Part shown: positions 27,824 through 35,773 of the stretch, in pieces
How positions within the stretch are numbered: the stretch's first letter is position 1
Layout of the letters: each line of letters starts with the position of its first letter
From: Planctomycetales bacterium 10988
Lineage (GTDB): Bacteria > Planctomycetota > Planctomycetia > Pirellulales > Pb10988
Length of the DNA: 64,000 nt
Direction of reading: 5' to 3'
Assembly: GCA_009664345.1 (NCBI GenBank)
Contig: CP043547.1
Span: 248,001-312,000, forward strand
Notes under the pieces: model-generated
Told to the model about the DNA's origin: nothing
Databases searched by the model: none
The model's input: only the letters and a program-made list of their open reading frames with translations
Translations under genes and position numbers: made by a program

Positions 27824-28507
27824 ATGGAAGTTTCTAAACGAAATCAAAAGACAGAAGGACGGAAAGCGGAAATCCTCCGCAACGCCATGAAGGTTTTTGC
27901 GAAAGAAGGATTTCATCGAACCGATGTTCAAGAGATCGCTGACTTGGCAAAAGTCGGCAAAGGGACCGTCTATCGGCATTTTGGCAATAAAGAAGAATTG
28001 TTTCTGGCCGTGGCCAAGTATTCCCTGGAGCAAATGGGGGAGTTCTTTATGGAGCATCTCAACGAGTGCCGGGAGCCTGCGGAGATCGCGGCTCAAGGGG
28101 ATATCGCGGAGTTGTTGCGGAGGATCGGTGTTGTCTATGCCCGGTATTACGAAACGCACCCTTACGCGGTAGAAATCATGATTCATGAGCGGGCGGAATT
28201 TCGCGAATCGGTCTTTCCCACGCATCTGATGTATCGAGCAGAGAACCGCTCCGGTCTTGATTCAATTCTCGCCGCGGCGGCGGAGGCTGGACAGATCCGA
28301 GCTTACGATGCTCAAAAGATTACAGATGCCCTGGCCGACTTGCTCTTCGGGTCGGTCGTGAATGGATGTCTGGCAGGTGGAAGTAAGAACCTTGTCGAGC
28401 GAGTCTCGCAAGCGATGGAAATGTTTATTCAAGGATTAATTCCTGAGCAAAATCACGCCCTGGAAACCAAGTCGGTGAAAAGTCCGAACAAGGAAGGTCG
28501 AAAATGA
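27824..28507 (+). CDS. TetR/AcrR family transcriptional repressor
   Basis: About 227 residues. The N-terminal helix-turn-helix reads 'ILRNAMKVFAKEGFHRTDVQ', 'EIADLAKVGKGTVYRHFGNK' and 'EELFLAVAKY'. The C-terminal ligand/dimer domain is divergent, as usual for the family. I place the start at the ATG at 27824, which has GAGAAGG upstream; an extension to 27737 would run through the promoter and operator described here. The stop overlaps the start of the adaptor gene (ATGA). It is probably a drug- or metabolite-responsive repressor of the adaptor and RND pump genes that follow. Confidence 0.92.
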   Translation: MEVSKRNQKTEGRKAEILRNAMKVFAKEGFHRTDVQEIADLAKVGKGTVYRHFGNKEELFLAVAKYSLEQMGEFFMEHLNECREPAEIAAQGDIAELLRRIGVVYARYYETHPYAVEIMIHERAEFRESVFPTHLMYRAENRSGLDSILAAAAEAGQIRAYDAQKITDALADLLFGSVVNGCLAGGSKNLVERVSQAMEMFIQGLIPEQNHALETKSVKSPNKEGRK

Positions 28508-29910
28508 GTCCGCTGTTCAAGAAACCCAAAGCCGGCTGGTGGAAAGGGATCGCCACGATTCTTACCCTCAGTGTCGTGGCGGGGCTTCTCTATTTCTATG
28601 TCAATCGAGAAGCAGCCTCCCCGCAAACTTCAGAGGAAGTCCCGCTTACCAAGGAACATCCTCCGCAGCCGATTCGCGTCGCATCGGCCACCCAAGAGAC
28701 GATCCGTGCCTGGGTCTTTGCCGAAGGGACCGCTCGTTCCGTGCAACGCGAATATCTCACCTTCGATCGAGCCGGGCGAGTCACCTTTGTTAAGAAGAGA
28801 GAAGACGGGGAGGATCTGCGAACCGGTGAAGAAGTGACCAAAGGAACGGTTCTGGCCCGGCTCGATGTGCGACAATACGAAAGCGAAATTGATTCCGCTG
28901 AGGCAAACGTGGCCGAAGCAAAGGCACAGCTCAACGTTGCTCAGTCCGATATCACCAAAGCTCAAACCCAGTACGATCTCGCCAACGCTCAGTTACGTCG
29001 GGCCAAACAATTGCGGAACAACCAAGCCATTTCCGATGCTGAATTTGAAGAAGCTGAGGCCACCCTCAAGGATGCCGAGGCAGGACAGACCGCTGCGAAT
29101 GTTAAGTTGCAAGCCTTAGAAGCAAGTGTTAAAGCCGCCCAAGCCAAGTTGCGACAGGCGGAACTGACGCTGGATGAAATTGAAATCGTCTCGCCCATCG
29201 ATGGGATTATCGCTTATCTCAATATCGAAGAGGGCTTTTACTTTACACAAAATAACATCCGCACCACCAGCGAATCCGAGGCACTTCAGACCATCCCCGT
29301 CGTGGTGATTGATCCCCGTCATTATGAAATCACCGTCGATGTTCCTGCCTATCAAGCCAATCGTCTCCAAGTAAATCAGGAAGTTCTCATCATCCCCGGC
29401 GATATGTCCGCCACGGCAGCCTTCGAAGGCGTAGTCAAGCCTGAAGAAGTAAACTCGAAAGAAGTCATCGACACTTGGAAAGTCCGTGGGACGGTCTTCT
29501 CCATCAATCCCGCGGTGAATCCCGGTGGCCGAAGTGTGCAAATGAAAATCCGCACTACCTCCGGGGCTGAGCAACTGAAAGATGGCATGTTCGTTGCCTG
29601 TTGGATTCAGGTTGAGAATAAAGAAAATGCCACCGTCGCTCCTTTCGATGCCTTTTTGTACGAAGAGAATCGCCCTTATGTATTTGTCATCGATCCTCAA
29701 CAGCCGACCGAAGAAGAGCCGGAAAAACACGATTTAGGCATCGTCCGCCGCGTGGATGTTCCGGTGGGAATTGAAAGTTTGACCAATCGCGAAATCATCG
29801 CTGGTGTCAATCCTGGCAAACTCTTGGCAACGGATGGACGTTATCGACTGGTCGATGGAGCACCTGTGCGTATTGTCAATTCTGAAATCCTGACACAGGC
29901 CCGAAAGTAA
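28504..29910 (+). CDS. RND efflux periplasmic adaptor (HlyD/MFP family)
   Basis: 468-residue membrane-fusion protein linking the RND pump to an outer-membrane channel. A single N-terminal membrane anchor ('GIATILTLSVVAGLLYFYVN') is followed by a lipoyl/barrel-sandwich half motif ('RVTFVKKREDGEDLRTGEEV'). A long alpha-helical hairpin comes next ('IDSAEANVAEAKAQLNVAQS', 'LRRAKQLRNNQAISDAEFEE'). The second lipoyl half ('IVSPIDGIIAYLNIEEGFYF') and beta-barrel and membrane-proximal domains complete it. It overlaps tetR by 4 bp (ATGA), so coupling is clear. The RND gene starts 76 bp downstream. No outer-membrane factor is encoded next to it. Confidence 0.93.
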   Translation: MSPLFKKPKAGWWKGIATILTLSVVAGLLYFYVNREAASPQTSEEVPLTKEHPPQPIRVASATQETIRAWVFAEGTARSVQREYLTFDRAGRVTFVKKREDGEDLRTGEEVTKGTVLARLDVRQYESEIDSAEANVAEAKAQLNVAQSDITKAQTQYDLANAQLRRAKQLRNNQAISDAEFEEAEATLKDAEAGQTAANVKLQALEASVKAAQAKLRQAELTLDEIEIVSPIDGIIAYLNIEEGFYFTQNNIRTTSESEALQTIPVVVIDPRHYEITVDVPAYQANRLQVNQEVLIIPGDMSATAAFEGVVKPEEVNSKEVIDTWKVRGTVFSINPAVNPGGRSVQMKIRTTSGAEQLKDGMFVACWIQVENKENATVAPFDAFLYEENRPYVFVIDPQQPTEEEPEKHDLGIVRRVDVPVGIESLTNREIIAGVNPGKLLATDGRYRLVDGAPVRIVNSEILTQARK

Positions 29911-29986
29911 GCAAACTTCACCTCTCACCGTTCCCTTGATCTATCTTCCAAAGGCTCCTTCTGGGCCGAGTTGTAGGGTAAGCGTT

Positions 29987-32900
29987 ATGAATACAGAGAA
30001 CCCCCCATCGGAAAATGTCGGCGAACAGCCAATAGAAACACCGGCATCCGGCCTCGCCAACTTCTTTATTTTACAGCCGACCTTTGGATTGCTCCTCTTG
30101 ATTTTAATTGTTTCAGGAGGGCTGATCGCCTACGACCTGTTAGTGAAAGAATCGCTCCCGGATTTAGAAATTCCCCAAGCGACGATTTCGACCTTCTGGC
30201 CGGGAGCCGATCCACAAACGATTGAGCAGGAAGTGACCGAGATCATCGAGAAAGAGCTGACCACACTCAAAGGGGTGAAAAAGATCAGTAGTGCTTCCTT
30301 TGATTCTTATTCTTTGATCGCCGTGGAGTTTCTCGCGGAAGCGGACCTCACGGAGTCGATGCAACTGCTTCGGGCAAAGATCGACGACGCAGAGCCAGAG
30401 CTTCCTCGCGACATCGAGCCGCCTACCGTCAATCAAGTCAGTGTCGATGACCGCCCCATCATCAGCGTGGCCCTGTATGGCGATGTGAATGCCGCGATTC
30501 TCAGCCGAACCGCACAAGAACTTGAGGATCGACTGGAGCGAGTTCAAGGGGTAAACGAAGTCAAAATCGGAGGACTTCGTGAAGAAGTCGTTCGTATCCA
30601 ACTCATCCCCGAGCGACTGGTGGCGTTGAGAATCTCACCAACAACCGTGCAAAACGCCGTGCAAATGGCGAATCGCGACATGCCCTGGGGAGAGATTGAC
30701 AGCACGGACCTTGGAGCCACCGCTCGGCTTTATGGAAGATTCCGTAAGATTGAAGACTTGCAAAATCTCCCCGTGGCACGCTTGGAAGGCCTCAGCGGTC
30801 GGGTTGTGCGGCTGAAGGAAATTGCCGATGTCCGCCGCGATCTGGAACGCGAAACCTCCCGGGCTTTTCTAAGTTTCGATGGTTCTCCTTTCAAGCGTTC
30901 CATCGAAATCTCTCTGACAAAAGTCCCCGGTGCCGACACCCTCATGGCAATCGAGCGAACCAAAGCGGAGCTTGCCCAGGCCCGTGCGGAGGAAAATTGG
31001 CCGTATGGGTTGGAATACAGAATCACAAGCGACCAATCCGAAAAGATTTGGGAATCCTTGCTCCGGGTGTTCGATAATGGTTGGCAGGCCATGCTGTGCG
31101 TATTTGTCATTCTTCTCTTCATGCTAACTTGGCGGGAGGCCCTCATCGCCGGGCTTTCGATTCCGCTTTCCTTTCTTGGAGCGATGGCCGCCGTGTGGAT
31201 GCTCGGCTACACGTTGAATGAAATGGTCCTCATCGGCATGGTCCTAGCTTTAGGACTCTTGGTCGATGTCTTTATTCTGATGATGGAAGGGATGCACGAA
31301 GGAATTTATGTGGAAGAGCTGACCTTCAGCCAGGCGGCGATGGCCACCGTGAAGCGATACGCATTGCCTGCCTTCGCCGGACAAATGACAACCATCCTTG
31401 CCCTGGTTCCTTTGATGGCGATCAGCGGGGTCTCTGGAAAGTTCATTCGCATCCTGCCGATTACCACGGTTTGTTGTCTCGTCATGAGTTTCATTGTGGC
31501 CTTGCTGATCGACATTCCTTTGTCGCGATATATCCTCAAAATTAAGGGACCCGGCGTAGATCGAAAGACCTTGATTGACCGCTTAACGATTTGGCTCTCA
31601 GACAAATTGAGTCGTTTTAATCTCCGCGTGACGGTTCCAAATCGCTGGATCGCTCTCCTCTGGGTGCTGGTCGTCGGGGGACTTTTTATCTATTCTGCTG
31701 GGGCGTTTGGCAGTTTGCCCATGCAAATGTATAGCGAACGTGATGGCCGCAACCTCGGAGTGACCATCGAGCTTCCCGCCGGTTCCACCATGGAAACTTC
31801 CCAAGCCGCCGCGGACCTTGTTGGTGAAATCCTTCGCAAGAAAGAGTATTTAGAAAGCACCGTCAAGCTTGTCGGGCAAAAAAGTCCGATGTCGCAAGGG
31901 GCCTTGTCCGATGCCCTTGCCCCGACGCAAGGGGATTACCTTGTCGGTTTTTCCAGTGTTTTCAAGCCTCGCGAGGATCGCGAATTCGCCGCCTATGATT
32001 ATACCGACGGACTTCGCGAAGAAATCGTGACGGCCATCGATCAACATTTCCCCGGAGCAACGGTGGTCCTAGCCGCGGAAACCGGCAAGCCCGAGGCTGG
32101 GGATCCGGTTCAGATCGAAGTGATCGGCGATGAGATGGAAGAACTTCGCGAGCTTTCCAAAGAAGTGCAACTTGCCCTGGAGAGTGTTCCAGGCACAGTC
32201 GACGTTCGTGACAATCTTGGCAATCTTCAGGTGGATATTCGCCTGGAACCAAAGCGGGAGGCCCTCGATTTTTACGAGATTGACCACAATGAGTTGGCAA
32301 ATCAAATCCGTTTTGCCATGAATGACCAGGAGATCGGCAAGTTTGCCGCGGATGGAGTTCAAGAAGACCTCGAAATCCGCCTGGGCACTGCTTGGCCAAG
32401 TCGGAATGGAGCCTTGGGAGGTCCGACGTTGATGGAAGAATTGCTGACAGTGCGTGCTTTTCAGCCGGATGGGAAAACCGTTCCGGTCATGGCGGTGGTT
32501 GAGCCGCACGTCAGTACTTCGCCCCTTTCGATCACCCGGCAAGATAGTCAACGATCGATCGTGGTTTCGAGTAAAGTTGATGACCGAGTCGTTTCGGAAA
32601 TCATTGACGAGGTGCTTCCTCAGCTTGAAGAGTTGCAAAAGAGCTGGCCGACAGGTTACTCCTACCATATCGCCGGCGAAGCCGAAGACACCGCCGAAAC
32701 CTTTGGTTCCACGGGGCAGGCAATGATGGTTGCCCTCTTCCTGGTCTTTGCTCTGCTGGTCCTTTTGTTCCGGTCGTTTACGCAACCCTTCATTATTGTG
32801 TTGACGATTCCCATGGCGATGATCGGAACGTTTTCAGGATTTTATTTTCTGGGAATGCCTTTTTCTTTCACCGCCATGATTGGGATCGTTTCGCTCATTG

Positions 32901-33220
32901 GGATTGTCGTCAATGATGCCATTGTGATGGTCGAGACCATGAACGAACATCTCCGCCAAGGAGCAACGATTCAACATGCTGCCGCCCAAGGTGGAGCCGA
33001 TCGTTTACGACCGATTGTCAGTACAAGTTTAACAACCACGATCGGTTTAATTCCTTTAATGTTAAGCGATCCGATGTGGGAACCACTTTGTCTTTCAATT
33101 ATCTTTGGATTAGCCGCATCAACATTTTTTTCATTATTGATCATCCCTTCTTTGTATTTTCTATTAACACAAAAAAGTAGACAATTAGAAAACGCTTCAG
33201 AGATCATTCGTGCAACCTAG
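29987..33220 (+). CDS. RND efflux transporter permease (AcrB-like)
   Basis: 1077-residue inner-membrane proton antiporter of the HAE-type RND family. TM1 ('FGLLLLILIVSGGLIAYDLL') is followed by the first porter domain ('FWPGADPQTIEQEVTEIIEK'). TM2-6 follow ('AMLCVFVILLFMLTWREALI', 'LIGMVLALGLLVDVFILMME' with the charged TM4). TM7, the second porter domain and TM8-12 complete it ('MMVALFLVFALLVLLFRSFT', 'IGIVVNDAIVMVETMNEHLR'). The start is the ATG at 29987 after AGGGTAAG; a TTG at 29936 is less likely. It would expel drugs, lipids or metabolites with the adaptor upstream. From about 33,000 the sequence turns sharply AT-rich (23% GC by hand count at 33,121-33,180), although the protein stays recognisable. 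Confidence 0.95.
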   Translation: MNTENPPSENVGEQPIETPASGLANFFILQPTFGLLLLILIVSGGLIAYDLLVKESLPDLEIPQATISTFWPGADPQTIEQEVTEIIEKELTTLKGVKKISSASFDSYSLIAVEFLAEADLTESMQLLRAKIDDAEPELPRDIEPPTVNQVSVDDRPIISVALYGDVNAAILSRTAQELEDRLERVQGVNEVKIGGLREEVVRIQLIPERLVALRISPTTVQNAVQMANRDMPWGEIDSTDLGATARLYGRFRKIEDLQNLPVARLEGLSGRVVRLKEIADVRRDLERETSRAFLSFDGSPFKRSIEISLTKVPGADTLMAIERTKAELAQARAEENWPYGLEYRITSDQSEKIWESLLRVFDNGWQAMLCVFVILLFMLTWREALIAGLSIPLSFLGAMAAVWMLGYTLNEMVLIGMVLALGLLVDVFILMMEGMHEGIYVEELTFSQAAMATVKRYALPAFAGQMTTILALVPLMAISGVSGKFIRILPITTVCCLVMSFIVALLIDIPLSRYILKIKGPGVDRKTLIDRLTIWLSDKLSRFNLRVTVPNRWIALLWVLVVGGLFIYSAGAFGSLPMQMYSERDGRNLGVTIELPAGSTMETSQAAADLVGEILRKKEYLESTVKLVGQKSPMSQGALSDALAPTQGDYLVGFSSVFKPREDREFAAYDYTDGLREEIVTAIDQHFPGATVVLAAETGKPEAGDPVQIEVIGDEMEELRELSKEVQLALESVPGTVDVRDNLGNLQVDIRLEPKREALDFYEIDHNELANQIRFAMNDQEIGKFAADGVQEDLEIRLGTAWPSRNGALGGPTLMEELLTVRAFQPDGKTVPVMAVVEPHVSTSPLSITRQDSQRSIVVSSKVDDRVVSEIIDEVLPQLEELQKSWPTGYSYHIAGEAEDTAETFGSTGQAMMVALFLVFALLVLLFRSFTQPFIIVLTIPMAMIGTFSGFYFLGMPFSFTAMIGIVSLIGIVVNDAIVMVETMNEHLRQGATIQHAAAQGGADRLRPIVSTSLTTTIGLIPLMLSDPMWEPLCLSIIFGLAASTFFSLLIIPSLYFLLTQKSRQLENASEIIRAT

Positions 33221-33249
33221 ATTGTAGAAGACTTAGAGAGAAGAATCCA

Positions 33250-33432
33250 ATGATAGAAATACTTACTGCGGTGATATTTCTAATAAGTGGAGTCGTCTTG
33301 ATAGTCCTTTCTAACTACTTGGCGTGGAGCAAACTGATAAGCTGCATGGGTTGTATTCACGTGATAGTTGCATTGATTATAGGACTTGTTGGATTGTTTC
33401 GAATCCTTGCTAACGTCATTTGGAGTATTTAA
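33250..33432 (+). CDS. Small two-helix membrane protein, unknown
   Basis: 60 residues, almost entirely two hydrophobic helices ('ILTAVIFLISGVVLIVLSNY' and 'IHVIVALIIGLVGLFRILAN') joined by a short loop with C-M-G-C. The ATG is preceded by GAGAGAAG, and the gene lies 29 bp after the RND pump, so it could be its last operon member. I recognise no family. DNA is AT-rich like the end of the pump gene. It could be a small pump accessory or an unrelated short membrane protein. Confidence 0.5.
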   Translation: MIEILTAVIFLISGVVLIVLSNYLAWSKLISCMGCIHVIVALIIGLVGLFRILANVIWSI

Positions 33433-33491
33433 CAAGAGTCACTACTAGAAATATAAAATATCAACTCATTTAAACAGCAGCTCTTATCGTT

Positions 33492-34760
33492 TTATAAAGA
33501 ACTCAATTCTAATTTTAACTGATTCATTGTTTCTTGTTGACGTTGATGAACAAAAGCTTGGGCTTTGAGTGCTTTTGCTTTGGATGCCTGCGGATTTTTT
33601 GCCATTTCTAGAACGGTGGGAACAACTCTTTCCACTTCATCTTCATGATCAAGATTAAACAACCATTCGCCCAAACCAATATCTTCCCACATATAACCTT
33701 TTGTAGTTTGCTCCGCCCAACGACAAACAATCGCTGGAACGCCATGTCCAATACACATAATGGGCGAGTGCATCTCATTGCCAAAGAGTCCGGCACTGCG
33801 AACGTACGTGCTGACCGCTTCCCCGGTGAGCCAATAATTCGGCCGCCAAACAACTTTCTTTTTTGCATTTTCTGAAAGTTGATCAAGCAGCATTTCTTTA
33901 CCAACTTTCATTTGTGTTTGATCTTCAGGACAGACTAACACTTTTAAATCGGTCTGACGGACCACTTCTTCAATTGCTTGACGCAAAGGGTGGTGATCGT
34001 GTTCTTTCATCTCTTCATTGCGAGCATGTTTTACCGGGTCGAGAGGGCGATTCTTTGAAGGGATCGTCCAGTAAGGAGTGTAACGAAGTCGAGGGATACA
34101 ACATAAAAATTTTCCATCTTCCAATTGGTGCTTTTTGAGAAAAGCTTTTGCTTTTGCCTCATCTTTTAAATCACAAGCGAACGCGCCATCGGGACCAAAT
34201 TCCATAATGGGACATTCACATCCCAACTGTTTAGCAAATGCCAAAGACTTTGAATCTCGAAAGTAAACAAACTGTGCTTGATTTAAAACTTGCACCGTTG
34301 TTGAAAGTGCATCCTGACTTAAATCTTCGGTCGCGGAAGATTTGCGAGGAGGCAACGTGATTCCATAAATTCCATAAGGCTTTCCCGTCGCGTTGTGCCA
34401 TTTAATAACATCTCTTTCCGCGACTAAAGAAGCCCCGGAGCTATGCAATAGAAAGTCGCAAGTTTGAAAGGCTTCTTGGAGGGCCTTCGTGCCTTGTGCA
34501 AGCTTTAGCTTTGGAAAACGATCTAACAGTAATTGATCGACTCCATTATCAAGCTTACTAGGCCATAAATAAATTTCAGCTTCGGGCAGATATTGTTCAA
34601 GCAAAGCCAAAACACCGGGCGTATGCGCGATGTCGCCAATATTGACTGTCTGCCAAGAAGACCTCAACAAGATTCGCGGAGGGCGACCTTGGGCTGCTCT
34701 TCCAATGAGTGAGCTACTAAGTGCGATTGTCAGAGCTTGTAGAAAAGTTCGTCGTTGCAT
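33492..34760 (-). CDS. Polysaccharide pyruvyl transferase family protein with export leader
   Basis: About 422 residues. The leader begins [17 protein letters not shown] with a twin Arg, suggesting Tat export. The body matches the PS_pyruv_trans family: '[20 protein letters not shown]' near the N terminus, then '[19 protein letters not shown]', '[10 protein letters not shown]', '[18 protein letters not shown]' and '[11 protein letters not shown]', with a late '[20 protein letters not shown]'. In known members pyruvate is added to sugars of surface polymers in the cytoplasm, so an exported relative is unusual. The ATG at 34760 (GGCGGA upstream) is preferred to 34778. Codon use is AT-rich. Confidence 0.78.
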   Translation of the reverse strand: MQRRTFLQALTIALSSSLIGRAAQGRPPRILLRSSWQTVNIGDIAHTPGVLALLEQYLPEAEIYLWPSKLDNGVDQLLLDRFPKLKLAQGTKALQEAFQTCDFLLHSSGASLVAERDVIKWHNATGKPYGIYGITLPPRKSSATEDLSQDALSTTVQVLNQAQFVYFRDSKSLAFAKQLGCECPIMEFGPDGAFACDLKDEAKAKAFLKKHQLEDGKFLCCIPRLRYTPYWTIPSKNRPLDPVKHARNEEMKEHDHHPLRQAIEEVVRQTDLKVLVCPEDQTQMKVGKEMLLDQLSENAKKKVVWRPNYWLTGEAVSTYVRSAGLFGNEMHSPIMCIGHGVPAIVCRWAEQTTKGYMWEDIGLGEWLFNLDHEDEVERVVPTVLEMAKNPQASKAKALKAQAFVHQRQQETMNQLKLELSSL

Positions 34761-34902
34761 TGATCCGCCTACCTTCATTGTTTGGAGTGATCATCAATTG
34801 AACTTCCCGTTTTACCAAGAAGGAAGCGGGGATCGCAAGATGATGGAAGTAGGTAGAAAAAATGTAATCCTATAAGCGTCGCTTGAACGAGTAGCTATAA
34901 AT

Positions 34903-34941
34903 AAAAAAAGCCGCTGTCAGTATAATTTCACTGACAGCGGC
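34903..34941 (-). terminator. Rho-independent terminator of the SOD gene
   Basis: A 12-bp perfect stem, GCCGCTGTCAGT (34910-34921) with ACTGACAGCGGC (34930-34941), has seven A residues to its left, which become a U tract on the minus-strand transcript. It is 43 bp past the SOD stop. Confidence 0.92.
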
Positions 34942-34983
34942 ATTCATTAAATTAAAATCAATGTCTAATCGTCTGGTTAACCG

Positions 34984-35547
34984 TTACTTCCCTTCAGCGA
35001 CTCCGATGACTCCAAGGGCAACACGTGGTCCGGCGTCACCTGAGGGTTGACTTGTGAAGTCATCCGCTTCGCCATGGACGACGATTGCTCGACCTAATAC
35101 GAAGTGAATCTTTAAATCTTTCGAGAGGATATCAATCGTGGCAACACCTTCGGAATTTGCTGTAATATTTCCTAAGTCACCGACATGATGCTCGTGATCT
35201 TCTGGAGAGCCGTGTTTGTGGTCGGTTGGGTTGAAGTGTCCACCAGCAGATTTTCCCGCAGGGTCACGCAGGTCCCCATATTCATGAATATGAAAACCAT
35301 GTTCCCCCGGCGTCAGTCCGGTGACTTCCCCCGAAAAATGAACACCTTCGGATTGTTTCGTAAGCGTAATCGTTCCTTTTACCTGATTCCCTTCCGTTGG
35401 CATGAGAACGACCACGGCTGCGGTCGGCAGATCAGGTTGTTCATGCTCTCCATGGTGAGAATGTTTTTGATGATCCCCGGCAAGGCTCACCGTTGGGAAG
35501 GCAACCAAGGCGGCAAACATTGCGGAAAATGCTAAGTGTCTAAACAT
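34984..35547 (-). CDS. sodC: Cu/Zn superoxide dismutase family protein lacking cysteines
   Basis: Secreted enzyme converting superoxide to peroxide and oxygen. 187 residues from the ATG at 35547 (AGGAGA upstream), with a signal peptide ending VSLAGDH and a His-rich segment after it ('DHQKHSHHGEHE'). The metal ligands are in place: 'HGFHIHEYGD', 'GGHFNPTDHKHG', 'HHVGDLGN' and 'VVHGEADDF'. The active-site Arg is in 'GPRVA'. The mature sequence contains no cysteine: the usual Cys before SAGGHFNP is replaced (KSAGG) and the partner in ACGVIG reads ALGVIG, so the conserved intramolecular disulfide is absent. It has its own terminator. Confidence 0.93.
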   Translation of the reverse strand: MFRHLAFSAMFAALVAFPTVSLAGDHQKHSHHGEHEQPDLPTAAVVVLMPTEGNQVKGTITLTKQSEGVHFSGEVTGLTPGEHGFHIHEYGDLRDPAGKSAGGHFNPTDHKHGSPEDHEHHVGDLGNITANSEGVATIDILSKDLKIHFVLGRAIVVHGEADDFTSQPSGDAGPRVALGVIGVAEGK

Positions 35548-35773
35548 AATAAGTAATCTCCTTTTGTGAAAATCAAAATCATTGGCGGTGTCCAAGTTTC
35601 TCAAGGTTTCAGATTCACGGAACCTCGAAAAAAACGATTGGACAACCGCCGATTTGGTTGATCTATCATCATACCGCCTGGATCACTGACAAAATTCAAA
35701 GTACCAGGCTAAATACGACGATCACAACAGGAGATTTAAAAAGCAAACCTGATGCCGGATATACTCTGTTAGA

